Shown in pieces: positions 16,798-26,500 of a stretch of 64,000 nt of DNA. The position numbers and the translations under genes are program-made. Origin of the DNA: Blastopirellula sp. J2-11 (GTDB taxonomy: Bacteria; Planctomycetota; Planctomycetia; Pirellulales; Pirellulaceae); NCBI RefSeq assembly GCF_024584705.1, contig NZ_CP097384.1, positions 1,240,001 to 1,304,000 on the forward strand. The letters are read 5' to 3'. The notes beneath the pieces are model-generated. The model was not told where the DNA came from, did not search any database, and was given only the letters and a program-made list of their open reading frames with translations. Each line of letters begins with the position of its first letter. Position 1 is the stretch's first letter.

Positions 16798-17424
16798 CTA
16801 GAACGCCGCCCGCTTATTGAAGCCTAGCCGGCTTTTCGCCAGCAAAGCGCGAAATTTAGAAACCGGTCGAGGTTGAACGGACGCGGTTGTCAGCACGCCG
16901 GCCAAGTTGGTGACGTCAAAGTGAATCGCCTGGGCGGCGTCTTCAGCTTCCTCCGGATCACCGCAATAGACCACATCGATTAGCCGATCCGCTTGCCGCA
17001 ATAGTTGCTGTCCGACGCGGCGATTTTTGCCCAGCGAGATGCTGTAGTAGGCCAAAATGTCGTTTTCGTCCGACAAATGGGTGATTTGGTAGGGGGCTTC
17101 CGCCGTTCCGTCGCCGGTGGCTAACAGACCTTCCAGCATGGTTTGGAAGAGGAAACGCTCAAGATCGGCCTCGCCGTAGCAGCCCATTTCGTTGGCGGCA
17201 ATCCCCGCAAAGAAGTGCGCGGCGGGACTCGCGACCCAGGCGAACGGCATTTCGCAGGTCCGCCAGTACGTCTCGCGGAAGTCGCCGCGCTCGCACGCCG
17301 CTTCCAAGTCGAAGACGAACGAACCTTGCGGATCAAAATCGGGTTCCGCGGCTACCTCGACCTGCAACTGGGCGAAGCCCTGGCTGGTAGGTGATTGGAG
17401 ATAGTTGCGATAAACGTCCGACAT
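16798..17424 (-). CDS. Hypothetical cytoplasmic protein
   Basis: This 208-residue protein has no signal peptide or membrane segment. It has an aromatic-rich central part (FAWVASPAAHFFAGIAANEM) and a segment ISLGKNRRVGQQLLRQADRL that looks helical, giving an overall look of stacked helices like degenerate TPRs. I do not recognise the family. The Met at 17424 is chosen over the frame's upstream end because the sequence reads as a normal start there. The convergent neighbour is the methyltransferase gene. Confidence 0.65.
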   Translation of the reverse strand: MSDVYRNYLQSPTSQGFAQLQVEVAAEPDFDPQGSFVFDLEAACERGDFRETYWRTCEMPFAWVASPAAHFFAGIAANEMGCYGEADLERFLFQTMLEGLLATGDGTAEAPYQITHLSDENDILAYYSISLGKNRRVGQQLLRQADRLIDVVYCGDPEEAEDAAQAIHFDVTNLAGVLTTASVQPRPVSKFRALLAKSRLGFNKRAAF

Positions 17425-17817
17425 GCAAAGCCTCACCAACGTCGTCGACAAAACGGATGTTCGTGCTTCGGTAGGTCTGTTCTAGAAGCGTTGAACACCA
17501 CGCGTGCGTCTTGTCTTAAAGGAGCCACGCGTTTACTTAACTCTTTTAGACTAACGAGCGCTCTATAGAAAGGCAATAACTTTCAAGCATGTAGCGCCGT
17601 AAATTTTCTCGGCATGATCCCAGCAACAAGGATGCGAACGCGCTGTGAACGTTGTCAGACGAACGCACGCACCGAGATCGAGACGCTGATCCGTGTTGAT
17701 TCATTCTCATGCATCAAAGATGCGGTCAAGAAACAACAAAAGCCGCGATGAGTAACTCAACGCGACCTTGATTGGAAAGCTTCATTGGCCGCCGAACGAC
17801 CACTTGCGACGCTTGGA
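17425..17817. other. Intergenic region with a terminator
   Basis: About 390 bp lie between two minus-strand genes. The right end contains the terminator of the YjfB-like gene (17736-17767); the left part is AT-richer and should carry the promoter of the gene ending at 16798. No gene is supported. Confidence 0.5.
17736..17767 (-). terminator. Intrinsic terminator of the YjfB-like gene
   Basis: On the minus strand an almost palindromic stem (GTCGCGTTGAGT pairing with ACTCATCGCGGC) is followed by TTTTGTTGTTT. It lies about 50 bp past the stop codon of the gene ending at 17818. Confidence 0.75.
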
Positions 17818-18018
17818 TTAGCCGAATGCGTCGAGCGAATTCCCTTTGCCTGCTTCTTTGCCGATGCGACCAGCCGACGCGATTAGTTCCACAATCGCAT
17901 CCCCTTGTTGCTCGATGGCGTCGAGTCCTTTTTTCGCAACCGCGAAGTCAATCTGCGTCCGCGTTTGCGCTTCCTTGGCGGCGAGTACGCTCGAAACGGC
18001 CGGATCCAAACCTGTCAT
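17818..18018 (-). CDS. YjfB-family small protein (putative motility protein)
   Basis: The 66-residue protein matches the pattern of the YjfB family: a short N-terminus, a helix with QTRTQIDFAVAKKGLDA, then EQQGDAIVELI. In Bacillus and elsewhere the family is tied to motility regulons, but its function is not known. Two ATG codons lie side by side. The AGGGG site fits the second (18018) with a 5-base gap, while the first (18021) would be only 2 bases away. No flagellar gene is found nearby, so it is either orphaned or has another job in this organism. Confidence 0.7.
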   Translation of the reverse strand: MTGLDPAVSSVLAAKEAQTRTQIDFAVAKKGLDAIEQQGDAIVELIASAGRIGKEAGKGNSLDAFG

Positions 18019-18475
18019 CATTACCCCTTAAGAAACAGTGTCGCTTATCTCAGGTATCGGCTCTCATCCGCCGGAAACTTGGGCGAAAATCGCCTTCCGG
18101 TCCCCAACTGCGGCTTGGCGCGATCATGCCGGATCGCCGGGCCTCTCATCGCGTTCCCCCGCGCGTTATCGACCGGATGGTGCGTATGTTTCGTCTTCTG
18201 CAGATGTTCGAAGTTAGGGAAATAGGCCTCTCACATTCCTCGTCGAGAGATCCTATCGGTTCATCGCGCTGCGCCGCAGTTGGGCTACTCCCCACAAAGT
18301 GGTGGAAATGCCAACGGCTGAGCTGCCAATCGAACCCGCTGATCGCCGGCGCTGCGGGTATCCACCGCTTCGAGGTCGGGCCAGGTTGCCCAAAAATGTT
18401 AGCTCAAACTTCGGCCTGACCAGCGCGGCGCCAAAACAGATCCTTGAATCGTCGCTCGGGATCGGTCCGCCCGCT
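18019..18475. other. Intergenic region, nothing recognised
   Basis: About 455 bp separate the end of the symporter gene (minus) from the start of the YjfB-like gene (minus). Several overlapping short frames exist but show no domain, signal or codon pattern that would support a gene. No clear terminator for the 12-kb cluster was found in this gap. Confidence 0.4.
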
Positions 18476-20122
18476 TTAATCGGCCCGAAGTTGCAGCGGT
18501 TGCGGCGTTCTCTTGGTTAGAGCAAGAATCAGCAAAAACAACATGACGTTAACGGCGAGTCCCCAAGCCGAAGCGTGGATTGGCAGATAGATGGCCGCCG
18601 TTTGCACATGCGTTACCAGAGAATCGAGCGGCGCTAGGTCTACCCAGGCCGCAACCGTGGGAAAGAGGGGAGTAAATAGGAACGCAGTCGTAATGCCGGC
18701 GATTAGCCCCGAAGTTGCGGCCAGCGCCGTCCCGCGACGCAGGAACAGCACATCGATCGTCATCGGTAACAACTGAACGCTGAACGCGACTGCGAACAAC
18801 GCCAGATCGACGATCATGCCCATAAACTCGGCGAGACTGCTTTCAGGGCGGCTACCCATCAAGACCAAGGCTAACGACCCAAGCGTGGCGGCAAGAATCA
18901 CAAAACGTCCGACCCAAACACGCTCTCCTTCGCTGGCCTGCGGCCGAATGAAACGGTCGTAGATATCTCTCGTGACTAAAGCGCTGAGCGCATGCAGATT
19001 GCTGTCGGCGGTGCTCATCGCGGCCGCCATGATCGCGACAATCGTTAACGAGGCCAACGCCGTTCCCAGCGACGGCCCCAACAACTTTGGCAGGTGATCG
19101 CGCAGGACCACCACCAAAACCTGGTCATAACTCGCAATCTCCGGCGCAGGGCTGACGCCGTCGGCCGAAATTTGCAAAGGATAGAGCGCTTGGCTTCCCA
19201 ATCCGACCAGCATAATTCCGAACATGAAGCAGCCGGTGAGCAAGAGGATAAAAATCAACGCACTTTTCTTGAGCGCGGCCTGATCGCGAGCCGCGTAGAA
19301 TCGCATCCACTGGGCTGGTTGAATGATGCCGCCGATCGGCATCAGCAAGCAGATCGTAAAGAGCATCGGCAATTGCCAAAATCCGCTATTGCCAGGCACG
19401 GTAAGCGATGATTCCGGCAACTCGGCGACGGCGTCCCGAAATCCAGACAGCCCTCCGAGACTGGCCACCATCGCTACGCCGGCAAGCAACATCCCCAAGA
19501 TCAACAAAATACATTGCAGCGCATCGGTCCAAGCGACGCTGCGCATGCCGCCGATCATGATGTAGAGCGCCGTGATCGCCGCGAGGACGATTGTGCCGAC
19601 TTCAAAAGCGTAGTCGTAGTCGACGAATAACACCGCCGCGAGTTCGCCTCCAGCTTTCAACTGCATGATGATATAGGGAATCGCGAAGAGAAAACCGACG
19701 AGGGTAATTAATACCCGCAGTAACAAATGGCTGTCGTAGTGGTCGCACAGCATGTCGGCTTGGGTAACGTAACCATGCGCGCGGCCTGCCTGCCAAATTC
19801 GAGAGCCGAGCAAATAGACGCAAAAGCCGGCGATCGGTACGTTTAAACTGACCAGCGCAAACACGACTCCTTCGCGATAGACCATGCCGGGCGCTCCCAG
19901 CAAAGCGAAGGAGCTAAAGAAGGTCGCCATGATCGTCAGCGAGGAGATTAACCAACTCTGCCCTCGTCCGGCGAGATAGTAATCTTCTTCTCCTTGCTTG
20001 CTCTGGCGATAGCCGATCCAGCCGATTGCTAACAGCACGAGTAGATAGACGACTAGCACCACAAAGGGAATCGAGCCGATCAGGTCGCTGGCGGCGGTCG
20101 GATTGGTCGTCGCTTCGTTCAT
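18476..20122 (-). CDS. Sodium:solute symporter (SSS family)
   Basis: The 548-residue product has about 13 hydrophobic segments. It has SSS family features, including YYLAGRGQSW after the first membrane helix, GGMRSVAWTDALQ, and AAAMSTADSNLHALSALVTRDIY, where small and hydroxyl residues line the sodium site. It should import an organic solute with Na+; the substrate cannot be read from the sequence. The open frame goes much further upstream, but the AGGAG site before the ATG at 20122 and the 4-bp overlap with the DUF3311-like gene set the start. It is the last gene of the cluster that begins at 30504. Confidence 0.9.
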   Translation of the reverse strand: MNEATTNPTAASDLIGSIPFVVLVVYLLVLLAIGWIGYRQSKQGEEDYYLAGRGQSWLISSLTIMATFFSSFALLGAPGMVYREGVVFALVSLNVPIAGFCVYLLGSRIWQAGRAHGYVTQADMLCDHYDSHLLLRVLITLVGFLFAIPYIIMQLKAGGELAAVLFVDYDYAFEVGTIVLAAITALYIMIGGMRSVAWTDALQCILLILGMLLAGVAMVASLGGLSGFRDAVAELPESSLTVPGNSGFWQLPMLFTICLLMPIGGIIQPAQWMRFYAARDQAALKKSALIFILLLTGCFMFGIMLVGLGSQALYPLQISADGVSPAPEIASYDQVLVVVLRDHLPKLLGPSLGTALASLTIVAIMAAAMSTADSNLHALSALVTRDIYDRFIRPQASEGERVWVGRFVILAATLGSLALVLMGSRPESSLAEFMGMIVDLALFAVAFSVQLLPMTIDVLFLRRGTALAATSGLIAGITTAFLFTPLFPTVAAWVDLAPLDSLVTHVQTAAIYLPIHASAWGLAVNVMLFLLILALTKRTPQPLQLRAD

Positions 20123-20376
20123 CGCAATTTCTCCTGCTCGCTCGATTTCGATTCCGGCTGATCGCGCCACAGGCAGCAATAGGAGATGATCGCGGCGACG
20201 CACAGGACGAAATACCAACCGATGCCCCAGGTGTAAACAAGCGGCAAGCCGAGAAACATCGTCGGCCGATTCACGAGCAAGACGCCTGGGCCGACGCCCA
20301 TGACGATGGAGAAGATCACGATCGCGGTCATGAAATATCCCAGAACTTGAGAATTGCGACGTTCTTCCGGCGCCAT
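20119..20376 (-). CDS. Small two-helix membrane protein, DUF3311/DUF997-like symporter partner
   Basis: The 85-residue protein has two membrane helices (about residues 12-34 and 46-68) joined by RPTMFLGLPLVYTWG. That loop resembles the LGLP-Y pattern of DUF3311 and DUF997, families whose genes often sit just before SSS symporters (as YhdT before PanF). Its stop overlaps the symporter start by 4 bp (ATGA), so translation is probably coupled. It most likely acts as a small accessory subunit of the transporter. Confidence 0.75.
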   Translation of the reverse strand: MAPEERRNSQVLGYFMTAIVIFSIVMGVGPGVLLVNRPTMFLGLPLVYTWGIGWYFVLCVAAIISYCCLWRDQPESKSSEQEKLR

Positions 20377-20483
20377 ACGACTCCTTCACAGCAAAAAAAG
20401 TGGCTTCGATTAAATTCGCAAGATCGGCGCATTGGCGGCCATTACGCCGTTTCTGCAGAGCTTGGTTCTCACAGACGCCTGAG

Positions 20484-21470
20484 CTAGGCGCGCGGCACTT
20501 CGGCGGTTTGCATTGCTTTCGACATCGACGCGTAGCAGAGCTTGGCCGATTCAATCGGGTCGTAGCCAGGCTTGCCCCAAACCATGCCGCTCACTTCGCA
20601 GTTCAGATCGCCGCGATATCCGCCTGCGTAGAACAAGCGAAAGATTCGCGAAAAATCGACGTTGTCCGATTTTCCGGGCAACTGAAACGCGACGTTCTTC
20701 CCTTGCTGCATCGCATCTTTCAAAGCGATATGAGCCGTATAGGGGAGGGCGGTTTGCACCGTTTCGTCGAGCGGCATTTCGCGAAATGCGTAATGGCTAT
20801 AGTCATAGACCATGCGCAAGCAGCGGGGATTGCCGAGTTGCTGGATCAACCAAACCGCTTCGCTGGGACGCGACATTCCTCCGCCGCGATGCGGTTTGAC
20901 GGCGATGACCACGTCATGTTGTTCGGCCAACTCGACCCACTGGCCGATTCGATCACGATAGAACTCGCGGAGTTCGTTCCAGTTTCCTCCGCCAAGCGTC
21001 GTTTGCACGAGCGGCTTTTGATCGATGCGCCAATCTTCGGCCAACTCGAACACCCCTTGCAGTCGGTCTAACTGCGACTGGCGTTCTTTTTCATCACGGC
21101 TTGGTTCCAGATGTTCCATCAGAGATGTGAGCTGCAACTGATTCTCGGCGAGAAGTTGACGAACGCGCTGGCGTCGCTTCGCTGGCATCTTGCCAGGCGC
21201 CGAATCCCAATCCGGACGCACCGCAATTTCAATCGCGTCGAACCCGATTTTCGCGACGGCTTGGATCGCATCTTCCGTTTGCAACGTCTTCATGCCATAT
21301 GTGCTGAACCCTAACGTGCAACCATCTTGCGACGGTGCTTGGGCAGGCGAAGCAGCGGGCGAAGCGATCAGGATGGCAGCGGCGGCGCCTTGTAGAACTT
21401 GCCGACGAGATAGTCGCAACGGTTCGTTTGCCGACGACGATCGCACTTGGTCGATTGGCGAACTAAGCAT
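20484..21470 (-). CDS. Secreted sugar phosphate isomerase/epimerase-like TIM barrel protein
   Basis: The product of about 328 residues has a twin-arginine signal (LSRRQVLQGAAAA) and then an AP-endonuclease-2/xylose isomerase-like TIM barrel. Recognisable pieces are the first strand GFSTYGM, the GFDAIEIAV segment, VIAVKPHRGG, and MVYDYSHYAF, where Asp and His are typical metal ligands. The Tat signal suggests it folds with its metal before export to the periplasm. Its start overlaps the 3' end of the DJ-1/PfpI gene by 8 bp. A sugar or sugar-acid isomerase role is inferred from the family. Confidence 0.85.
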   Translation of the reverse strand: MLSSPIDQVRSSSANEPLRLSRRQVLQGAAAAILIASPAASPAQAPSQDGCTLGFSTYGMKTLQTEDAIQAVAKIGFDAIEIAVRPDWDSAPGKMPAKRRQRVRQLLAENQLQLTSLMEHLEPSRDEKERQSQLDRLQGVFELAEDWRIDQKPLVQTTLGGGNWNELREFYRDRIGQWVELAEQHDVVIAVKPHRGGGMSRPSEAVWLIQQLGNPRCLRMVYDYSHYAFREMPLDETVQTALPYTAHIALKDAMQQGKNVAFQLPGKSDNVDFSRIFRLFYAGGYRGDLNCEVSGMVWGKPGYDPIESAKLCYASMSKAMQTAEVPRA

Positions 21471-22068
21471 GTATTTGCTCCTTGGCGCCATTGCCCAACG
21501 TCTGTTGCTTTTGCAGCAATTGAAGCAGCGGTTTAAACATCAATGCATAGTCATGCCAGGTTCGACAGGAGAGGAGATTGCCGTCTGTGACGAAAGGCTC
21601 GTCAACGTAGATTCCGCCGAACTGCGTGATATCTAACTCGCATTTGCCGACCGTTGTCGCTGTGCGTCCCGACAAGCAGCCAGCTGCGGCCGCCAATTCG
21701 ACGCCGTGGCAAACGATCGCCACCGGCTTGCCCAGGTCGAAGAAGTGCTTGACGATGCGGAGCAGATCTTGGTCATATCGCAAATATTCGGGCGCTCTGC
21801 CGCCAGAAAGAAAGAGGCCATCGTAATCCGCCGGATTGATGTCGCGAAACGCGACGGTCGTGCGAATATGGTACGCAGGCTGTTCGCGGGTGATATCCCA
21901 TGGGATCGGTTCCAGAGGAGGGATTTCGTGCATGACGCCGTGATAGGTGCGAACCTCCGGACCAGCGACGACCACCTCGTAGCCTTCTTCCGCCAAGCGA
22001 AAGACAGGGTAGAGGGTGTCCATCATTTCGGTGCCGTCACCAATGGGCAACAGTATGTTCCGCGCCAT
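21463..22068 (-). CDS. DJ-1/PfpI family protein
   Basis: The 201-residue protein has the DJ-1/PfpI fold: NILLPIGDGTEMMD at the start, GLFLSGGRAPEYL, and the nucleophile elbow IVCHGVELAAAA with Cys near residue 120 followed by His. Members act as deglycases, chaperones or peptidases, and the sequence does not say which. It sits between a DUF1501 gene (68 bp away) and the TIM barrel gene (8-bp overlap), inside the cluster controlled by the XylR-type regulator. Confidence 0.88.
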   Translation of the reverse strand: MARNILLPIGDGTEMMDTLYPVFRLAEEGYEVVVAGPEVRTYHGVMHEIPPLEPIPWDITREQPAYHIRTTVAFRDINPADYDGLFLSGGRAPEYLRYDQDLLRIVKHFFDLGKPVAIVCHGVELAAAAGCLSGRTATTVGKCELDITQFGGIYVDEPFVTDGNLLSCRTWHDYALMFKPLLQLLQKQQTLGNGAKEQIHA

Positions 22069-22136
22069 TTATTCTCCAGTCGATTCAGTTTTGAAAATTC
22101 GATCTCGTCTTAAAACGGAGTTTCCGTCAATCGAAG

Positions 22137-23555
22137 CTACGCCAATAGGTCTTCTACGATGTGTCCATGAACATCCGTGAGACGGAAGTCTCGGCCTGCG
22201 TATCGATAGGTGAGACGCGTATGGTCTAACCCCATGATCCGCAAGATCGTCGCGTGGAAGTCATGAATATGAACCATGTTCTCGGCGACTTGATTGCCAA
22301 GTTCGTCCGATTGGCCGTAGGTGATGCCCGGCTTGACGCCGCCGCCAGCTAGCCAGCACGAAAACGCCAAAGGATGATGGTTGCGACTCTTGGTTCCTTT
22401 GCCGTCTTGGGCCCACGGCGTGCGGCCGAACTCAGTGCAAAAGACGAGGAGCGTTTCTTCGAGCAGACCGCGCCGCTTTAGATCGGTAATCAACGCGGCG
22501 ACCGGTTGATCGACGCGCTGTGCATATTTGGCGTGCGATTGAATATCGCGGTGGGCCGCGTCCCAGTTGTCGCTGCAGCTTCCTACCGCGTCGATGATCT
22601 CAACAAAGCGAACTCCGCGTTCCACCAGTCGCCTGGCCGTGATGCACTGCGACGCGTACGACTTGACGTCGCCGGGTTTCGATCCATACAAGTGCAGCGT
22701 TTCTTTGGTTTCTTGGGACAGGTCAAACGCTTCGGGAGCGGCGATCTGCAGCCCGCGCGCCGATTGGGCGGCGGCAATGCGTCCGGCCAGTTGCCCTCCA
22801 TCTTGCCGCTGCTGTTGATGTTTTTGGTTGATCTTCGTCAACAGCTCAAATTCAAAGTCTCGAATCGTCGTGGGATTGGGGGACTGTAAAAACGGCAATG
22901 GGTCTTTGCCCGGCAAGATACGGACGCCGCTATGCAGCGCCGGTAAAAAGTTAGCGTCCCAGATTTGGGCGCCGCTGTACGGACGATGCTCCGATAAAAC
23001 GACATGTGACGGGAGCTGCGGATTGAGCGAACCCAAGCCGAAACTGAGCCAGGCTCCGAAACTGGGCATTGCGACCGACGTACTGCCGGTGTGCAATTGC
23101 AAGGTCGCTTCGCCGTGATCGCTATGATCGCTGTTCATAGAGCGAATCAAGGCCACTTCGTGCATCACGTCGCGGATATGCGGAAACAGATCGCTCACTT
23201 CCGTACCGCATTGCCGGTTCGGGCGAAACTTCCACGCCGGCGCTTTCAGAAAGCGATCGATCTTCGGCATGCCGGTGACGATGACTTTCGGCTCTAAGCC
23301 GATCGATTGATCATGTTTTTGGGTCAAGACCGGCTTCGGATCAAACGTATCGACGTGCGAGTATCCGCCTGACATGTACAGCACGATCACATGCTTCGCC
23401 TGAGCCGGAAAATGCTGCGGCGCGTCGACTTGATCGGCGGCCAGGGTTGGACGTGCGACCGAAGCGCCGCAACCCAGCGCGACGCATGCGCTCAAGCCGC
23501 TTCGTAGCAGATCGCGTCGCTTGACGGTACGCTCTGGTTGATTCGATTGAGTCAT
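22137..23555 (-). CDS. DUF1501 Tat-exported protein, alkaline phosphatase/sulfatase-like fold
   Basis: The 472-residue product starts with KRRDLLRSG, a twin-arginine signal. DUF1501 is a family with an alkaline-phosphatase-like fold that is very common in planctomycetes. Visible features are YMSGGYSHVDTFDPKP, SDHSDHGEA, and FCTEFGRTPW with the late HIHDFHATILRIMG. It begins 6 bp after the end of the PSD1 gene, and the PSD1-DUF1501 pair is a standard planctomycete unit, seen again at 57.4-62.2 kb. The true substrate is unknown. Confidence 0.9.
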   Translation of the reverse strand: MTQSNQPERTVKRRDLLRSGLSACVALGCGASVARPTLAADQVDAPQHFPAQAKHVIVLYMSGGYSHVDTFDPKPVLTQKHDQSIGLEPKVIVTGMPKIDRFLKAPAWKFRPNRQCGTEVSDLFPHIRDVMHEVALIRSMNSDHSDHGEATLQLHTGSTSVAMPSFGAWLSFGLGSLNPQLPSHVVLSEHRPYSGAQIWDANFLPALHSGVRILPGKDPLPFLQSPNPTTIRDFEFELLTKINQKHQQQRQDGGQLAGRIAAAQSARGLQIAAPEAFDLSQETKETLHLYGSKPGDVKSYASQCITARRLVERGVRFVEIIDAVGSCSDNWDAAHRDIQSHAKYAQRVDQPVAALITDLKRRGLLEETLLVFCTEFGRTPWAQDGKGTKSRNHHPLAFSCWLAGGGVKPGITYGQSDELGNQVAENMVHIHDFHATILRIMGLDHTRLTYRYAGRDFRLTDVHGHIVEDLLA

Positions 23556-23561
23556 GTCTTC

Positions 23562-26500
23562 TTACTCCACATGCATGAATTCGTTGCTGGCGAAGAGCGA
23601 CTTGGCGACAGCCGTCCAAACGACTCGCCGCACCTCGGCCGGCTTGGCGTCGGCGTCGTCGATCTGCAAGGTCAAACTTGCCTTCGCTTCTAAAATCGCT
23701 TGCTGTTCGACCGAAGTGGGAGCGCGTCCATAGGCAAGCTCGTACGCCAGCTTGACCGCGGCTGCGTCTTCCTCGGATTCAGCGATGACTCGATCGGCGA
23801 AAGCCTTGGCTTGCTGCTGTACGAACGGCGAATTCAGCAAGTACAGCACTTGCGTGGGCAGCGCCGAAACGGTTCGTTCTTCCGTCGACTGATTCCGATC
23901 GGGGCCGTCGAACAAAGAGAAGAACGGTTGCCGGAACAATCGCTGAGTCATCAAGTAAATCGTGCGGCGGTTGCTGGGGAACTCTGCTTTAAATGGATTG
24001 TTCAGCGAGAACGAACGCTTTTTCCAATGCGGAAAAGGATGCTCGCCGCTGCGGCTAAGATCTAAGTTGCCGCTGATCGACAGCATCGCATCGCGGATCG
24101 CTTCCGCTTCTAACCGGCGTCGAGAGAATCGGCCCAGATATACGTTGTCAGGATCTTGACGAAGGCTCTCGGTCGTCGCGTGGGCCGAGAGACGATAAGT
24201 TCGCGAGAGTAAAATGCGACGGTGCAACGCTTTGAGCGACCAGCCATCTTCTTCGACGAACGTATTCGCAAGATAGTCGAGCAGTTCGGGATGCGAAGGC
24301 TTCGCGCCGCGCACGCCAAAGTTACTCGTGCTGGCGACCAGGCCGCGGCCCATGTAGTGTCGCCAAACCCGATTGACGATCACGCGAGCGGTCAACGGAT
24401 GATCGGGCGCCGTAATCCAACGCGCCAGTTCGAGCCGTCCGGAGCCTTGCCTTTGCGGGAGTTCTCCTTGAGACAGAATCAACGGGAAACGTCGCGGGAC
24501 GACGCGGCCCAGGTTTTCGGGGTTGCCCCGCAGGTGGATCTTCGCGTCGTGGGGTTCCGCTTCGCTCACCGCAAAAATCGCTTGGGCCGGCGGGTTGTCC
24601 GCCAAGCGATTCTTTTCTCGATTGATCCAATCGAGACCATGCAGCATCAGTTCGCGGAATTTTCCGTCATAGGCCGAGAGCGCTTTTTCGCGACGATCGG
24701 ATAATTGGGCTCGTTGCTCCGCGCTCAGGTCGTCCGCTTTCAACTGATTGGAAACATCCTTGAACTCTTGCAGCGTCGGCTTTAGCCAGGCTCGACCACG
24801 GTTGTTAATTTGATACGAGTAGCGTTCGATCGTTTCAAAGTGTTCGTCGAGCAACGCTTGTTGTTCATGATCGGGAACGACCGGCGTCAGCGCCGAAGGC
24901 GATTTTTCATTCGACGCGCCCATCGTCGGATAACGCGTACTCTCGAACATGCCGTACAGACCGTAATAATCGGATTGCAGCAGCGGATCAAAGCGATGAT
25001 CGTGACAGCGAGCGCATCGCAAGGTAATCCCTAACACGCTGCGTCCCAGCGTATCGAGCGTGTCTTCGATCATCAGATGCTTGTCTTCAAATTTCGTATT
25101 GCCGAAACGTCGCGATAAAGCGATGAATCCAGTCGCCGCCATCAGGCCGGCTGCGTCTTCTTGTTGCGGCGCTTCGTATGCAAGTAGATCGCCGGCGAGC
25201 TGAGCTTGAATAAAGCGATCGTACGGCATGTCGGCGTTCAGCGCATCAATCACCCAGTCGCGATAGAGATAGGCCGTCGGAATCGGAAAGTCTCCCACAT
25301 CGCCTTGCGTATCGGCATAGCGGGCCAGGTCAAGCCAGTGACGCCCCCAACGTTCTCCATACCGGGGCGAAGCCAATAAGCGATCGACCACTTTGGCGAA
25401 AGCGTCGGTGGATCGATCGTTCAGAAATGCGTCGATCTCTTCCGGCGTCGGCGGCAGTCCGGTTAAATCAAACGTCACACGTCGAATGAGCGTCCGCTTG
25501 TCGGCCAAATCGTTGGGCGAGATATCTTGCTCTTGCAGCTTTGCAAACACGAAACGATCGATTTCGTGCTCGTTCCATTCAGGCTGGTCGATTTTTGACG
25601 CAGTTGGATGCAAGCGAGGTTGAAAAGCCCAATGATCCGATTCGACCTGTTCTTCGATGGTTTCCGAATTTGCCGCGTCGTCAGGCATCTCTTCGCTTTG
25701 CGGCCAAAAGGCTCCATCGTCGATCCAGCGGCGCAGATCCTCAATTTGACGCTTGGTGAGACGATCGCTTTCATCCGGCGGCATCTTCAACGCTTTGTGA
25801 TTCCATTGGACGGCTTGAATCAACAAACTTTCGGACGCTTTGCCAGGCGTGATCGCCGGGCCGAATTCGGCGCCTCGCAGCAGAGCGGCTCGCGAGGTAA
25901 ACGCTAACGGCGACTCTCCAAATTCATCGCCGGTATGACAACCAACGCAACTTTCGAGAAACAACGGACGAATCTTGTTCTCGAAAAACTCTTCGCGCTG
26001 CGTCAACAACGCTAGTTGGCTCGCTTTCAGCGATTCGTCGTCTGCTTTCGTCGCTTTATAACGACGCCGCACTTCCTGCAAATCCAACGCCACATTAAAC
26101 AAGGCCAGATCGTCGATCGCGCCGCGCCAGGGAGACGCTGCGCGATGATCATTTCCCAATACGAGCGGGCCATCGTGTTCGATCGGGCCGAGATCGCTGC
26201 GCAGCGGTTGCTCGGCGACTAACTCACCATCACGAAATGCGCGAATGCCCCATTGGTCGGAGTTCTCGGCCGATCGATCGACGCTTATCACATAGTGATG
26301 CCATTGGCCGTCTCCGGCGCCGGTTTTCGTCAGCGGCGCGATCTCGATACCGGCCTGCCGCGATTGGGCGTCCGTCATCCGAAAGTAATAGCCGCCGTTT
26401 TGCCGCGCTCGATAGAACCAGGTCGAGTTGGCGACAAAACCCCGGTGATCCGCATAATAAAGGATCGCGTAATTCGTGCGTCCATCCGGCGCTGGAGCAG

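Noticed and set aside
17772-18419. Plus-strand frame of 215 codons across the gap near the YjfB-like gene
   Set aside because: It overlaps the YjfB-like gene and its terminator on the other strand, and its product is Arg-, Ser- and Pro-rich without any fold signal.
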